A DNA stretch of 64,000 nucleotides from Protopterus annectens (GCF_019279795.1 NC_056738.1:402371311-402435310), one strand, 5' to 3'. Numbered from the stretch's first letter, positions 32,946 through 44,380 are shown. Notes: generated by a model not told the origin, from the letters alone. Numbers and translations are program-made.

Positions 32946-33114
32946 CATGCAGTCGACGCCATTACATCAGGTTTTCTTGCCCCAGATGTCAGGTGACCCC
33001 CTAATGGGGAGCAATTAAACAAACATAAAGGTATACCTCCAACAAAAAAGCAAATACACCAAAAAGGCTTTTAAGCATGGCAAAGGAAAGTAGAGGTATA
33101 GCCAAAAGAAGTTA

Positions 33115-33238
33115 GGGGGCAGGAGGGAAGGTAACCGGGACTGCAACAGTGAATACACTCAACATCTACATTTATGGTAAGTGTACACAACTGTACTATG
33201 TTCTTCATGTTTCACTACTGCAGTCATTACATTTGGGT
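33115..33238. repeat. DIRS-7 ICR with G-tract
   Basis: Tract from 33115 (GGGGGCAGGAGGGAAGG), then complements of left and right ends (33138-33238) fused at ACTGTACT/ATGTTC. Confidence 0.9.
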
Positions 33239-33289
33239 AGATTCCCAAAGCTATGGTTGGGAGGAAGAGTTTAGACAGCATTAGAACCA

Positions 33290-34330
33290 GCTAGAAGTCC
33301 CTGCAAGACTGCAGTGGCAAAGCCAGCTCTGGATTTAGAGAAAATTGGCAAACGATGATGCTTAGTGAAAGTATGTACAGAACTCCAGGTAGGAGCTTCT
33401 AGGATGTCCCTAGTACGAAAACCTCTGAGAAAGGCTGTAGAAGTAGATGCAGCCCTGGTGGAGTGAGGTCTGATCCCCTGGGGGATAGGTTTTCAATGCT
33501 GCTTATAGCAGAAATAAATGCAATGGCTTATCCATTTAGAAAAGGTTTGTTTTGAAATAACCTTCCCCTCTGCCCATGCAGCAAATGCTACCAACAGTTC
33601 AGATTTTCTTTGAGGTTTAGTCCTGTCCAAGTAGAATCTAAGTTGTCTGTGCACATCCAAGGAATGCAGAATCTGTTTCCCTTTCTTCTGTGGATTGGGA
33701 AAGAAGGTTGGGAAATGAATGGACTGATTAAGAGCCACACTGGATACCGCCTTGGGAATGAAGGATGGACTGGTTCTGAGGGACACCGTCTGCATGAAAG
33801 ATGATGAAAGGCTCCACTGCCATAAGGGCCTGTAATTCAGATACCCTTCTAACTGAAGTGACTGCTAAAAGGAAAGCTGTTTTCCAAGAAAGAAAGTTTA
33901 AGTCTGCAGTAGCGGCTGGCTCGAAAGAAGGTAGAGTGAGTTTCTCCAATACAAAGTTAAGGCCCCAGGCTGGAGTTGGAGCTCTCCTGGGTGGTCTCAA
34001 ATTTTTGGCCCCTGTGAGGTATTGCTTGAGCAGTGGATGAGAGAAGAGGGGAGGTTCTGTGTTATAATGAGCTGAAATGGCTGAGGCGTGGATTTTAATG
34101 GAGGAAAAAGACAGGCCCTTGTGAAGCATCTCGGTTAAGTATTGTAAAAATCTGAGGTAAATTGGGCGCTGATGTGTGCTCATCCCGTGAGATTGGTTCC
34201 AGGCACAGAATCTTTTCCATTTTTCAGCATAAGATTTTCTAGTACTAGGCCTCCTTGCTTCTAAGATGACATCCATCACAGGTTTGCTGAGGGATGGTAA
34301 GGGAGAGTAAGTAATTAGCCAGGCTGCAAG
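33290..34330 (-). pseudogene. DIRS-7 tyrosine recombinase
   Basis: RRPSTRKSYAEKWKRFC and SSIKIHASAISAHYN (34426-33728 frame), then VRRVSELQAL (first Arg; siblings read ARRVSELQAL), HSTRAAS and the C-terminal Tyr region after frameshifts near 33750 and 33500. In this copy the tail of pol (PLPTLNLAAWLIT) and the recombinase lie in one open frame, 34426-33728, without an intervening stop. Confidence 0.82.
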
Positions 34331-36208
34331 GTTCAGTGTTGGAAGCGGAGGGTGCAGAACCTGGTTCCCCTGCTGAGACAATAGGGTAGGAGTCTGAGGC
34401 AGGTGCCATGGGGCCAACAGTGACACACTGCGCAGGAGGGGGTACCAGTGTTGGCACGGTCAGTCTGGAGCAATCAAAATCGTCCTTGGTTTGCCTTGTT
34501 TGATCTTTAGTAGTACTTTGGAGAGCAGAGGCAGAGGAGGAAAGGGATAAACTGATGGGTTCTTCCAGCTGAAGGAGAGAGCATCCACTTTCCAGGCTTG
34601 TTTGTGGAGAGTCCTTGTGCAAAATTTGACAATTTGTAGTGCTGGGGGGAGGCAAACAGGTCTATATCTGGGCTTCCCCATTCGCTTAACATGTTGAAAA
34701 TCCTTGGTTCCAGTTTCCACAAGTGTGGGTCCATGAAGTTTTTGCTTAATCCGTCTGCCAGTGTATTTAATTTTCCTGACAGGAATTAAGCTTCTAGGTG
34801 CACTTGGTAGCTCAAGGCTGTGTTCCACAATGCCATGGCTAGTCTGCAGAGGGGGTAAGAATGTGTACCCCCCTGCTTATGTACCACATAACAGTGTTGT
34901 CCGTCTTTACCATTAGTTGTTCTGGAAGAATGTAGTCCTTGAAGGCTGTTCAGAGCATTCTGTACAGCTAACATTTCTTTTTGATTGATATGCAGGTGCA
35001 GTTGACTTTGGTTCCATTTGCCCTGAATGCACTTCCCTGTCAGGTGAACCCCCCATGAATAGTCTGATGCATCTATTAGGGTTTGGGTAGCAGGGGAAGG
35101 TGCGAAAGGAAGTCCCTTGTTTTGGTGGCAGGCCTCTGCCCACCAAAGGAACTCTAGGCGTAGGCAAGGTACGATAAGAATCTGTTTCTAGGCTGTGAGA
35201 ATGTTGACTCCATAGGCTTTTTAGATACCACTGCAGTTTCCTCACATGCAGTCTTGCATATGGAATTAGAAGAATGCAGGAGGCCATGAACCCAAAGGCT
35301 TGCAGTATTTGTCTTGCAGATAGCAGGGCTTTTGTGGCAACTTGTTTGAAGTAGGTTGTCAAATGAATTTGCTTTTCTGGCATGAGGTAAGCCATCTGGG
35401 AAGTTGTACTCAAGCTTGCGTCCAGGAATGTAATTTATTGATAGGGTACCAGTTGTGATTTCTTTCAGTTTATGGTGTACCCCAGACAAGTTAGAACCCT
35501 TTTTACAAATGCCAGATTGAAAAGTATGTCCTGTCTTTCTGCCTGAATTAGACAATCATCCAAGTATGGGTATATTTGAATACTACTTTGCCTGCAAAAT
35601 GCAATAACTGGAGCAGGCACTTTGTGAATACCCTGGGCGCAGTAGATAATCCAAAGGGCAGTGCAGAGAACTGATAGTGCGTGTAGCCTGCTTTGAAGCG
35701 GAGGTATCTTCTGCAAGATTCTCTGATTGGGATGTGCAGGTATGCTTCTTTTAAATCTCGTGTTGCCAACCAGGAATCTTTGTCTAGCAGAGGAAGTAAT
35801 TGTTGAGTCAGCATCTTGAATTCTGGAATCTCCAGAAAGGTGTTTAGAGTAGACAGGATCAGGATTGGATGCCATGATGTCTCTTTTCTGGGTACCAGGA
35901 AAAGTCTGGAGTAGAAACCTTGTCCCTTTTCCTCTTCTGGTACCAGTTGAATAGCCCCCATGCTTAAGAGAGAAAGTACTTGTTTTTGAGCCTCTGCCCA
36001 CTGATTTGAGGGTAGGTCTGGCCACCCACTTGGCGTTGGAAACGTGTGGAAGGGAAATCTGCATCTCTGGGACACTATTTAAAACCCATCTGTCCGGGGT
36101 AATGAGTTCCCAGTTCTTTGCATGAAGAGCAATCTTTCCCCCCAAAGGGGCAGTCAGAAGATAAGTGCTTGGAAATTTTAAAAGGAAGTCATTGAGACAG
36201 TTTACCAT
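34245..36208 (-). pseudogene. DIRS-7 pol
   Basis: RT with ATRDLKEAYLHIPI, FSALPFGLSTAPRVF and catalytic YLDD intact at 35566-35555 in the 36208-35465 frame. RNase H remnants MLAVQNALNSLQGL and KDGQHCYVVHKQGG (34974-34786) are out of frame. The methyltransferase-like part reads DIDLFASPQHYK and LSFSWKNPSVYPFPPLPL (34828-34460). Multiple frameshifts. Confidence 0.82.
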
Positions 36209-36219
36209 AGAGGGGTGTC

Positions 36220-38059
36220 TTATTCCCAGACTTGGAACTGGAGGCCCCTCCCACTGCTAAGTTCTGAGAGTCCCCTGGGACTGAAACCTGGGGTTTTTGC
36301 TCTGATGGGTTTGGCTTGAGAAGACCTGGAAGGGGCTGGAAAGGACCAGTTCTTAGAAGGCCAGTGTCTACTAAATCTAGGAGGCTGAACTTGTAAAAAA
36401 ATCTTTAACAGTTTGCATAGATTTAGCTTTATTTTCCATCTTTTTAAGAACTTCTTCAGCCTTGGTGCCAAACAGGCGGTCCCAATTTAGAGGAGCATCC
36501 AATAATTTAGCTTTAACATGATCAGGCAAAGATTGCTCTTTAAGCCAAGCATGCCTTCTAAGCACAGTCCCAGTAACAGCAGCCCTGCTGCAAGAGGCCT
36601 CTAAAGAATCAAAAAATTGCAAAGTACGTTTTCCAACTTGTTCAGCAGAATGCCTTAAATCCGCTAAGTCTTTATTTTTCACACAGTCAGGAATTAACAT
36701 CATTTTCTGTTTAAGTAGTCCAATAACATGTTGCTGATATTTTAACATATGAAATTGGCAGTTTAAAGCTCTAATTGCCAAGGTTGCTGAAGTATAAACC
36801 TTTTTACCCCATCTATCCAGCGCCCTGGAGTCTCTATCAGAAGGGGTAGAATTTTTAGCAGTACAAACCTTAATGTTCTTGGACCCCTGTGAAATAGTCT
36901 CTGAATCTGCAAGAGGATTTTTGAAAAGGAACTTGTGGGACTCAGGGACCCTGCAGTATCTGTCAGGTTTACTGGGAGCAGGAGGCAGGGAATTAGAGGC
37001 CAAACTGGATTCAGAGAAAGCAACAACCATGTCTAGTACAGGAGGAATAGCCAAAGGCCTTATGCTGAGGTGGGAGAAGGAAAACCCTAAGCCTTTCATT
37101 TGAATCAGAAAATTCCTGGCTTTCCCAGAGAAAATGCTCCCTTAGAGTATGTAAGGTTTCCCCAAAAGAAAAATCCTCAGGAGGGGAAGCAAAGGAACTA
37201 CAGTCCTCCGCATCAGAATCCTCATAAGTAGGTACGGACAAATCCAGGTCATCAGAAGAGTCAGAAAAAACAGAATTTTGATCAGAAGATTCATAATCAA
37301 GCTCAACTCTAGGCCTCTTGGGGGGGGGGGGGGGTAGTAACCCATGATTAAATTTATTAGAACTTCAGCCATTCTTATTAGTTTTTTAGACATAGAGGCC
37401 TGAGCATGTGGCCTGGGCATCGGTTTTTTAGACATGGACCGAGATTTAGGCCTTAGTAATGAAGGAGACGTCGATTTAATATGCAAGTCTGTAAGCCTGA
37501 ATACACCCTCAGAAGCCGGTGCCAGCACAGCAGCTCTGGACCCATCCAAGGTAGAGACATCCATGGGTTCCATAGTTGAAGTATCTCGCGGCATACCAGA
37601 CTCCGAATGGGTCTCAGTAGAGGCCTGCGAATCAGAAGAAGCGGGTATCAGGGGCTGCGAAAGCACCTCACTGAGTACCGGCGAACTGGCGATTGGCTTA
37701 GAAGCATCGTTGGCAGTTTTGGACCTCGGCGGCCTGTCTCTGTCTATCTCTGCGTTTTTTCGGAATCCCGGTAGTCGGATGGCTAACAGACATTTCTGGA
37801 TAATTAGAGAACCAAAATATTTAGAGGCTAAAATATACAGACGATGGACAGTGCACTGATTAAATAAAGCACAAAACTGACTGCAAGGTACGTTGTGATC
37901 AGGGCCTAGGCAAGGAATACAGTACGAATGAAAAACTTTGAGGTATTTGCTTTCCACACGTAATGCAATTAACTTTTACTGACTGCAATCATTAGCGGAC
38001 CAGAGTTCCGCTGTGGCGACCCCTAACCGGGAAAAGCCGAAAGACACAACAACAGACAT
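36220..38059 (-). pseudogene. DIRS-7 gag, start codon displaced by SINE tail
   Basis: Core IPPVLDMVVAF and RALNCQFHMLKYQQHVIGLL are clear at 37099-36377, with the acidic part at 37241-37011 and the Cys-rich start at 37957-37800 (CIPCLGPDH, CQFC). The original ATG (complement CAT at 38057-38059) is separated from the rest of the gene by about 70 bp of SINE tail inserted at 37984-38053. A G-run at 37319-37334 adds further frame instability. Confidence 0.82.
37984..38053 (+). mobile_element. 3' tail of a V-SINE, 5'-truncated
   Basis: Contains CTGTGGCGACCCCTAACCGG followed by GAAAAGCCGAAAG, the same 3' tail as the SINE at 6212-6523 but in the opposite orientation. Only about 70 bp remain. It interrupts TCTGACATCGG, the gag start region, which is intact at 54144-54155; a 3-4 bp GAC-containing duplication may flank it. 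Confidence 0.78.
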
Positions 38060-38210
38060 CGGAAAGGAGCAAGAAAAAGTTTCCCCAATGGGGTACTTGG
38101 CTTTTAGTTGAAGACTTTGTTTCTGAAACTCGAAAATGAAAATTTCAGGAGTCGGCCGCCTGGCACTTGCGAACTGCTTCTGCTTCAGGCACCGCACGTC
38201 AAGAAAGAGT

Positions 38211-38379
38211 GATGTAACAGCGTCAGCTGCATGTTTTATACCCATGACGACCGGACATCATGGAAGAAGGGACAGCAACCGACGCAGGACCCAAGACTTT
38301 GTTAATCAGGCCGACTGAGGGCAACCTGCAAGCAGATTAGCCAAATGTAATGACTGCAACAGTGAAACACTAAGATCAT
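38211..38379 (-). repeat. DIRS-7 right inverted terminal repeat (5' end)
   Basis: Inverted match to 26615-26765, with the TATA complement at 38235-38240. Ends GATCAT at 38379. Confidence 0.88.
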
Positions 38380-39110
38380 CATCCCTTTGGGGATAGTGAC
38401 GTCCCCACATATCACATTAACAACAACGTCCCAAGTACAGAATCAGTAGTGAGGGATTTACGCACCCAGGTTGACAGCAACCTGACTTTTGACCATCATG
38501 TTGCTTCCGTTGTATGGAAAGTTTTCTACATGGCCCACTTCATAAGTAACGGCATCTCATCCAGGGACAGAGGTGATAAGATCTCTGTATTCTTCCCTTA
38601 TAAGGCCAATTATTGAGTACAACACCCCCTTCGGCATGTACCTCGCAAAGCAGATGCAGCACCTGGAGAGACCACAGAGGTTCCTCAGCAAGAGAATCCG
38701 GGGCCTCAAACATCTAACCTACACAGATAGACTAAAAGCCCTGTCCCTCTAGTCAGTTTCATACAGACTCCTCAGAGGTGACCTCTGTCTGGCATACAAA
38801 GCAATCTCAGACCCCACCTTGATGGGTCTTGCTGCATATCCGCAAGTCGAACTTCATTTGAGCAACCCGTACGCGTGGCCGCAACCTGGTCTGTGATATC
38901 AATAGGACTTGTTGGCGGGACAGATTTGTGTCCCAGAGACTCTCCCATCTGTGGAATAGACTCCCTCTTCATGTCAAGCAGAGTATTTCACTATCCCTTT
39001 TTAAGCTCAACCTGGCTAACTGGATGGGAAACAGAAAATACACTCTGGGGATTCCACCTGTGTCCCTGTTAAGACAGGAGCTCTGGGTGCCAACTTGTCT
39101 AAACATGAGC
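38380..39110 (+). pseudogene. CR1/L2-like LINE ORF2, C-terminal part
   Basis: Resumes the LINE after DIRS-7. Readable C-terminal RT and post-RT segments: VDSNLTFDHHVASVVWKVFY, IEYNTPFGMYLAKQMQHLER (with a frameshift), KRIRGLKHLTYTDRLKALSL, YRLLRGDLCLAYKAISD and RLSHLWNRLPLHVKQSISL, ending near WMGNRKYTLG. The central RT core, including the catalytic Asp pair, is in neither half. At least three frameshifts or stops. The 3' end is somewhere in 39110-39180. Confidence 0.8.
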
Positions 39111-39503
39111 TAAACTCTTGGCTAGGCTTAAGGGCCTCAGGGCCAATAACCTAGTAACCTCCTATGATCTTATAAACATACACTCATGCACATAAGCCAG
39201 AAATTTATGCCAATACTTGTATCTGAATTTATTTCCTTTGGGCTTTTTAAAATAATGCTAAACAAACTCGCAGTACCTTTGAATAATTGGACTTTGGGAA
39301 ATAAACTTGGGCGGTTTAACACTATTGTAATATCATTTGGCAGGCTAAATGCAAAAGTAATTTATCGTCATTTTGCCAAAGTCATTTATCATTTTAAGAA
39401 ACATCTCAAACTTTGCGATGCAAGTGGAAAAACTCTCAGGCACTGCAATATTCTGGTAATATTGCTTTTGCAATAAATCCTCTTAGCGTAAGAAATGTAT
39501 CAA
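39111..39503. other. Non-coding A/T-rich stretch, probably LTR-element leader
   Basis: No gene is supported. A 96-codon plus-strand frame at 39186-39476 has no recognisable motif. A small inverted repeat, GCAATATT / AATATTGC, lies at 39445-39465. Once DIRS-9 and DIRS-12 are removed, this stretch is continuous with 55476-55587 and 61193-61971, which lead to the LTR and primer-binding site near 61990. Confidence 0.5.
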
Positions 39504-39534
39504 ATAACTGCACGATGCAAATAAACTACAAAAA
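39504..39534. repeat. 28-bp tandem repeat, first unit
   Basis: One unit of the same repeat found at 55476-55587 and 61193-61211; DIRS-9 is inserted at its end. Confidence 0.82.
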
Positions 39535-39736
39535 AGTACAGTTGCGTACACGTACCAAATGTAGATGTTAAAAGTGTATTCACTGTTGCAGTCATCACAT
39601 TTGGGTTATCCTGCCAGGGGTAGCCCTTAATCGTCCTGAATACCAGAGGCTTAGTATTTCTGCAATGGTTGCTGTCACTCCAGGGCTGACGTCAGGTTGC
39701 CAGTGGTATAAAAACAGGCAGATGTCATTACATCAG
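39535..39736 (+). repeat. DIRS-9 left inverted terminal repeat
   Basis: Starts AGTACAGTTGCGTACACG. TGACGTCA at 39687-39694 and TATAAAA at 39717-39723 point right, into the element. Confidence 0.88.
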
Positions 39737-39855
39737 TTTTTTTTGCCCTGTCAGGAGCCCCCCAAATAGGCAGCTAGGTTATGGTGGGAGACCAGCACCA
39801 GTAGAAAGTAAATACCAAAAAGTCCCTGTAAGGAGAGAGGAAGAGAGAGAGACAA

Positions 39856-39938
39856 GGGGGATGGAGGGAGGGAAACCAGGACTGCAACAGTGAATACACT
39901 ATCTTCATGTTTCACTGTTGCAGACATCACATTTGGGT
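39856..39938. repeat. DIRS-9 ICR, internally deleted
   Basis: G-tract 39856-39872 and the flanking complements GACTGCAACAGTGAATACACT and TTCATGTTTCACTGTTGC are present. The central stretch that should hold the fused extreme ends (about 40 bp, including ACTGTACT) is missing. Confidence 0.82.
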
Positions 39939-39979
39939 AGATCCCCAAAGCTGAATTAAAGGGTGGAGGCAGTCAAGAA

Positions 39980-41060
39980 GACTGTGGGCTGGCTATGATG
40001 CCCTGCATGACTGCGGTTGCAAAGACTGCACTGGATCTGGAGAAGATAGGCAGGTGGTAATGCTTGGTGAAGGTATTAACAGATGTCCATATTGCAGCCT
40101 CCAGGATGCCCCTGGTGGGAACCCCTCTGAGAAAGGCTGCAGAGGTGGAGGTTGTTCCGGTGGAATGTGTCCTGACTCCCTTTGGGAGTGGTTTTCCATG
40201 CTGTCTGTAGCAGAAATTGATGCAGTGTACTATCCATTTGGAGACTGTTTAGATATGTCCTTGCCCTATGCTCCTGCTGGCTGACTAGCAATTTATCAGT
40301 TTTTCTGAAAGATTTAGTCCTGCCCAGATAGAATCTGAGCTGTTTGTGCACATCTAGAGGGTGCAGAATCCTTTCCCTCTTGTTTTGTGGGTTAGGGAAA
40401 AAGGTGGGCAAATGTATGGATTGGTTGAGAGCCACACTGGACACCACTTTAGACATGAAAGATGGGTTAGGCCTGAGTGAGAAAATGTCAGCATGGAAAA
40501 TGATGAAGGGCTCTGCAGCCACGACTGCTTGTAGCTCCGATACTCTTCTAGCTGAAGTGATGGTTAGGAACAAGGCGGTTTTCCAAGAGAGAAATTTTAA
40601 CACTGCTGAAGCTGCAGGTTCAAGGGGGGGGGGGGTAAGGTGAGCTTTTCCAACTCAAAGTTAAAGTCCCGAGCAGGGGTAGGAGCTCTTCTGGGTGACC
40701 TTAAGCTGTTATCCCCCCCTTGGGAACTGTTTGATGAGAGGGTGAGAGAAGAGAGGAGGCTCTGTGCTGTAATAAGCAGAGACGGCAGAGGCATGAATTT
40801 TAATAGAAGAGAAGGATATACCCCTGTGTAGTAGGTCTGCCAGGTAAATCCAGGATGAGAGGTAGGGAGGGCTGTGCCGTTCCAGCTCCCTTAGCCTGGA
40901 TCCAGGTGCAAAACCTTTTCCATTTGTCAGCATAGGATTTTCTAGTGCTGGGGCATCTGGCCTCACGTATAACATCTAGGACTTGTTTGCTTAGGCTGGC
41001 AGCTTGAGGGGTGGGGTCAGGGAATAAGCCAGGCTGCCAGGTTGATGGTCTGCAATTGTG
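39980..41060 (-). pseudogene. DIRS-9 tyrosine recombinase
   Basis: TSARRVSELQAVVA (first Arg) and KTDKLLVS in the 40603-40076 frame. The HxxR box reads HSTG (near 40152-40163), so the second catalytic Arg is Gly. The N-terminal part RCPSTRKSY lies near 40945-40970. A G-run at 40624-40635 shifts the frame. Inactive. Confidence 0.8.
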
Positions 41061-41074
41061 GATGCATGAATTCT

Positions 41075-42860
41075 CTACTCCCCTGGGTCAGGAGTATAGG
41101 GATCTGAGGTAGGTGCCATGGTGACAGGCAGCACAGCAGTGGGTACAAGCGCTGGCGTGGCCAGTCTGGGGCAATCAGGATTGCCCTCTGTTTTCCCTCC
41201 CTTATTTTGAGCAGTACCCTTGATACGAATGGTATAGGGGGAAAATGTATATACCGAGAGGTTTACCCACTGGAAGGTTAGAGCATCCACTTTCCAGGCC
41301 TTGCTGTGAGATTCCCTGGTGCAGAATTTTCTGAGCTGATGATTGGAGTGGGAGACAAAAAGGTCGACCTTCCAGGTGGCCCATTTCTGGGTTTCAAGGG
41401 TGAAGGTTCTGTGGTCTACCTGCCACTCGTGGATCTTGCAGGTTTCTGCTCAAGTCTGCGAGGGAGTTGAGAGCCTGGCAGGAATTGTGCTATCAGGTGT
41501 AGTTGCATGGCTGAGGCCATGTGCCAAAGGGTCATGGCGTACCTGCAGAGAGGATAAGAGCGAGTCCCTCCCTGCTTGTTGATATACCACATCACTGTGG
41601 TGGTGTCTGTTTTTATCAGTAGAGGCCCCGGGGAGAGTAGGGGTCTGAAGGCTGTCGGGGCATGCTGAAAAGCTAACATCTCTTTTTCGTTGATATGCAG
41701 ATGTATTTGAATTGGGCTCCAGTGGCCCTGAATGCACCTGCTGTCCAGGTGAGCACCCCAGGCATAGTCTGATGCTTCTGTGGTGAGGGTCGGACGGCGG
41801 GGGTTGTGAGAAGGGAAGTCCCTTGTTGTGGTTGCAAACTGCTGCCCACCAAAGAAAATCTTTCCTTAGGCAAGGTATCATTAATATGAGAGTTTCAAGG
41901 TCTTGAGAGTGTTGACACGAAAGGCTTTTAAGTACCAGTGTAGTTTCCTCATATGCAGTCTGGCATATGGATTGAGTAGGATGCAGGAAGCCATGAACCC
42001 TAGAGCTTGCAGGACTTTCCTTGCAGTTAACTGGGTTCTGGTAGCTAGATGAAAGAAGCAGCCTGTCAGGTAGGCTTGTTTTTCTGGAGTAAGGAATGCC
42101 ATCTGGGATAGTGTGTCCAGGCTTGCTCCCAGGAATACATTTTTTTGTGTGGGGACTAGTTTCGATTTCTTTTCGTTGATAGTATACCCCAGTGAGGTCA
42201 GTAGGTCCTTTACAAAGGTCAGGTACTGTAACAGTTTTTCCTGACTGCCTGAATCAGGCAATCTAAGTATGGGTAAATTTGAATATTTCTTTGTCTGCAA
42301 AAAGCAATGGCAAGAGCCAAGCATTTTGTGAAAACTCTGGGAGCAGTGGATAAACCAAAGGGAAGCGCAGAGAACTGAAATTACACTGATTCGGCCCGGA
42401 AGCGTAGATATTTCCTGCATGATTCCCTGATTGGGATGTGTAGGTAAGGCCTCTTTTAGGTCTAGGGTGGCTAACCATGCATCCCTGGAAAGCATTAGTA
42501 GAAGCTGCTGGAGGGTGAGCATTCTGAATTTTGGTATCACCAGAAAGGTGTTTAGAATGGATAGATCTAGGATAGGGCGCCAATGTGCCCTCTTTTCTGG
42601 GTAACAGGAAGAGTCTGGAGTAGAAACTTTGGCCTGTTCTGCAGGAACATGCTATATTGCCCTCATGGAGAGCAGGGAAAGGACTTGCTTTTTGGCCTCT
42701 GCCCACTGGTTTGGACGAAGATCTGGGAACCCTTTTGGGGTTGGCAGATTGAGGAAATAAAACTTGTATCCCTGGGACACTAATGATGAGGACCCATCGG
42801 TCATTGGTAATAGTGGCCCAGTTACTTGCGTGGAAGGAGAGTTTTTCTCCTAGGGGCACA
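41075..42860 (-). pseudogene. DIRS-9 pol
   Basis: RT pieces FKMLTLQQLL-like, ATLDLKEALPTHP, then YLDC where YLDD is expected (about 42260-42275), one Asp codon being lost as in DIRS-2. Thumb FLTPEKQAYLTGCFFHLATR, RNase H MLAFQHAPTAFRPLL and KTDTTTVMWYINKQGG (41679-41416), and the methyltransferase-like end in broken frames. Best uninterrupted piece is 42540-41881. Confidence 0.8.
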
Positions 42861-43922
42861 GTGGCTTTGCACTCCCTGTTTTTGAAGAGGAGGAACTCCG
42901 TTGTTTAAATCTCTGCATTCCCTGGGGCTGCTGAGGGGTCTGCTTCGTCTGGGTTGACCTGGCCTGGAGGGGGCAGGAAAGGACCAGTGCTTGGAGGGGC
43001 AATGCCTACTGAACCACAGAGGCTGGACCTGTAAGAAGTCTTCAACTGTCTGCATAGATTTAGCTTTCCTTCCATCTTTTTTAAGACCTCTTCTGCCTTG
43101 GTGCCAAATAAGTTTGTCTTTGTTCAATGGTGCGTCCACAATAATTTGGATTTGACATGGTCTGGCAAGGTCTGTTTCTTAGGCCAAGCATGCCCTCTAA
43201 GGACAGAACTAGTGACTGATGTCCTGCAAGAAGCTTCTAGGATGTCAAAGCCACATTGCAAGGTGTGCTTAGTTACTTGACTTGCAGAACGCATTAGCTC
43301 TTGTAATTCTTTATTTTCTGCACAAGCAGGAAATGGATATTTTTTGTTTGAGTAATTCAATGGTATGCTATTTCAGCATGTGGAACTGACAATTTAATGC
43401 TCTAATCGCAAGAGTAGCAGAGATGTATACTTTTTTACACCATCTGTCTAAAGCTCGGGAATCCTTATCTGAGGGGGTGGGATTCTTAGCTGAAGTTGCT
43501 TTAATTCCTTTAGGTCCTTGAGAGATGACCTCTGGGTCAGCAAAAGGATTTCTGAAAAGAAATTTGCGAGAGTCAGGGACTCTAATACCCGTCAGGTTTC
43601 CTGGCAGCAGGAAGAAGGGTGTCCGGAGTCAAACTGGATTCCGTAAAAACATCATCCACAGCATCCAGGACAGTAGGAATGGCCAAAGGTCTGTGCTGTG
43701 GTAAATCTAAGAATTCCGAGTCTCTTTTTGACTGAGGATAATCTTGACATTCTCATTGGAAATGCTCCCTTAAAGTATGAAGGTTTTCCCCAAATGAAAA
43801 ATCCTCGGGGGGAGAGGCAGAACGAATGGATTCCTCTGTATCAGAATCCTCATAAGCAGAGAGGGGTTGCACATCTTCATATTCAGATGCATCCGAGTCA
43901 TTGGACTCCTGTTTAGATAAAA
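42822..43922 (-). pseudogene. DIRS-9 gag, C-terminal and middle part
   Basis: Core LPDHVKSKLL, KSMQTVEDFLQVQP, the acidic YEDSDTEESIRSASPPED (43944-43753) and the RALNCQFH equivalent near 43380-43410. Cut at 43922 by DIRS-10; the rest is at 54467. The uninterrupted sequence of the site is in DIRS-1 at 6150-6170. Confidence 0.8.
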
Positions 43923-44110
43923 AGTACAGTTTTGTACCTACCATAAATGTAGATGTTAGAGTGTATACCCTGCTGCAGTCATCACACTTGGGTTATCCTG
44001 TCAGGCGGTCCCGCAGTCGGCACGAATTCCAAAGTCTTGGTCCGGCGTAGGTTGCTGTCGCTTCTTCCCTGATGTCAGAGCGCCAGGGGTATATCAGAGG
44101 CATCCAACGC
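43923..44110 (+). repeat. DIRS-10 left inverted terminal repeat
   Basis: Starts AGTACAGTTTTGTACC and matches 54297-54466 inverted, with a GGGGTATATCAG TATA-like element. Confidence 0.88.
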
Positions 44111-44123
44111 CACAGATGGTCAG

Positions 44124-44147
44124 GTATATCTATATATATATATATAT

Positions 44148-44230
<83 letters not shown>

Positions 44231-44258
44231 GACACACACATATATATATATACATATA
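44124..44258. repeat. (TA)n(CA)n compound microsatellite
   Basis: TA repeats 44124-44210 with a few TC interruptions, CA repeats 44211-44240, then TA again to 44258. The long Ile/Tyr open frame here is an artefact of the repeat. Confidence 0.97.
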
Positions 44259-44283
44259 GCTATATGGAAAAAATAAAACAAAA

Positions 44284-44380
44284 AGTACAGTTTTGTACCT
44301 ACCATAAATGTAGATGTTCGAGGATTCCCTTGCTGCAGTCCTGACAATTGGGTATAGTCCATCAGTCTTTTCTTGCCCCA
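44284..44380 (+). repeat. DIRS-11 left inverted terminal repeat, shortened
   Basis: AGTACAGTTTTGTACC, then GCTGCAGTCCTGACAATTGG, then directly ATCAGTCTTTTCTTGCCCC. About 110-120 bp including the TATA region present in DIRS-14 are absent. Confidence 0.82.

Larger units (their letters stand above)
26588..38379 (-). mobile_element. DIRS-7, host of DIRS-8
   Basis: A 5.6-kb DIRS once DIRS-8 is subtracted, inserted in the LINE with flanks GTGGAGAA and CATCCCT. Both inverted ends, an ICR (33138-33238), recombinase, pol and gag are present but frameshifted. DIRS-8 sits inside its left inverted repeat, immediately after the TATAAAA. A short SINE tail is inserted at the gag start codon (37984-38053). 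Confidence 0.9.

Noticed and set aside
39445-39465. Short inverted repeat GCAATATT / AATATTGC as a terminator or element end
   Set aside because: Only 8-bp arms in A/T-rich DNA with no flanking duplication; likely chance.
39186-39476. A 96-codon plus-strand open frame after the LINE
   Set aside because: No motif, A/T-rich, and it lies in a probable leader region; chance is the simplest explanation.
44072-44344. Open frames of repeated Ile/Tyr or Val/Cys around the TA/CA tract
   Set aside because: They are translations of the microsatellite and have no coding signature.
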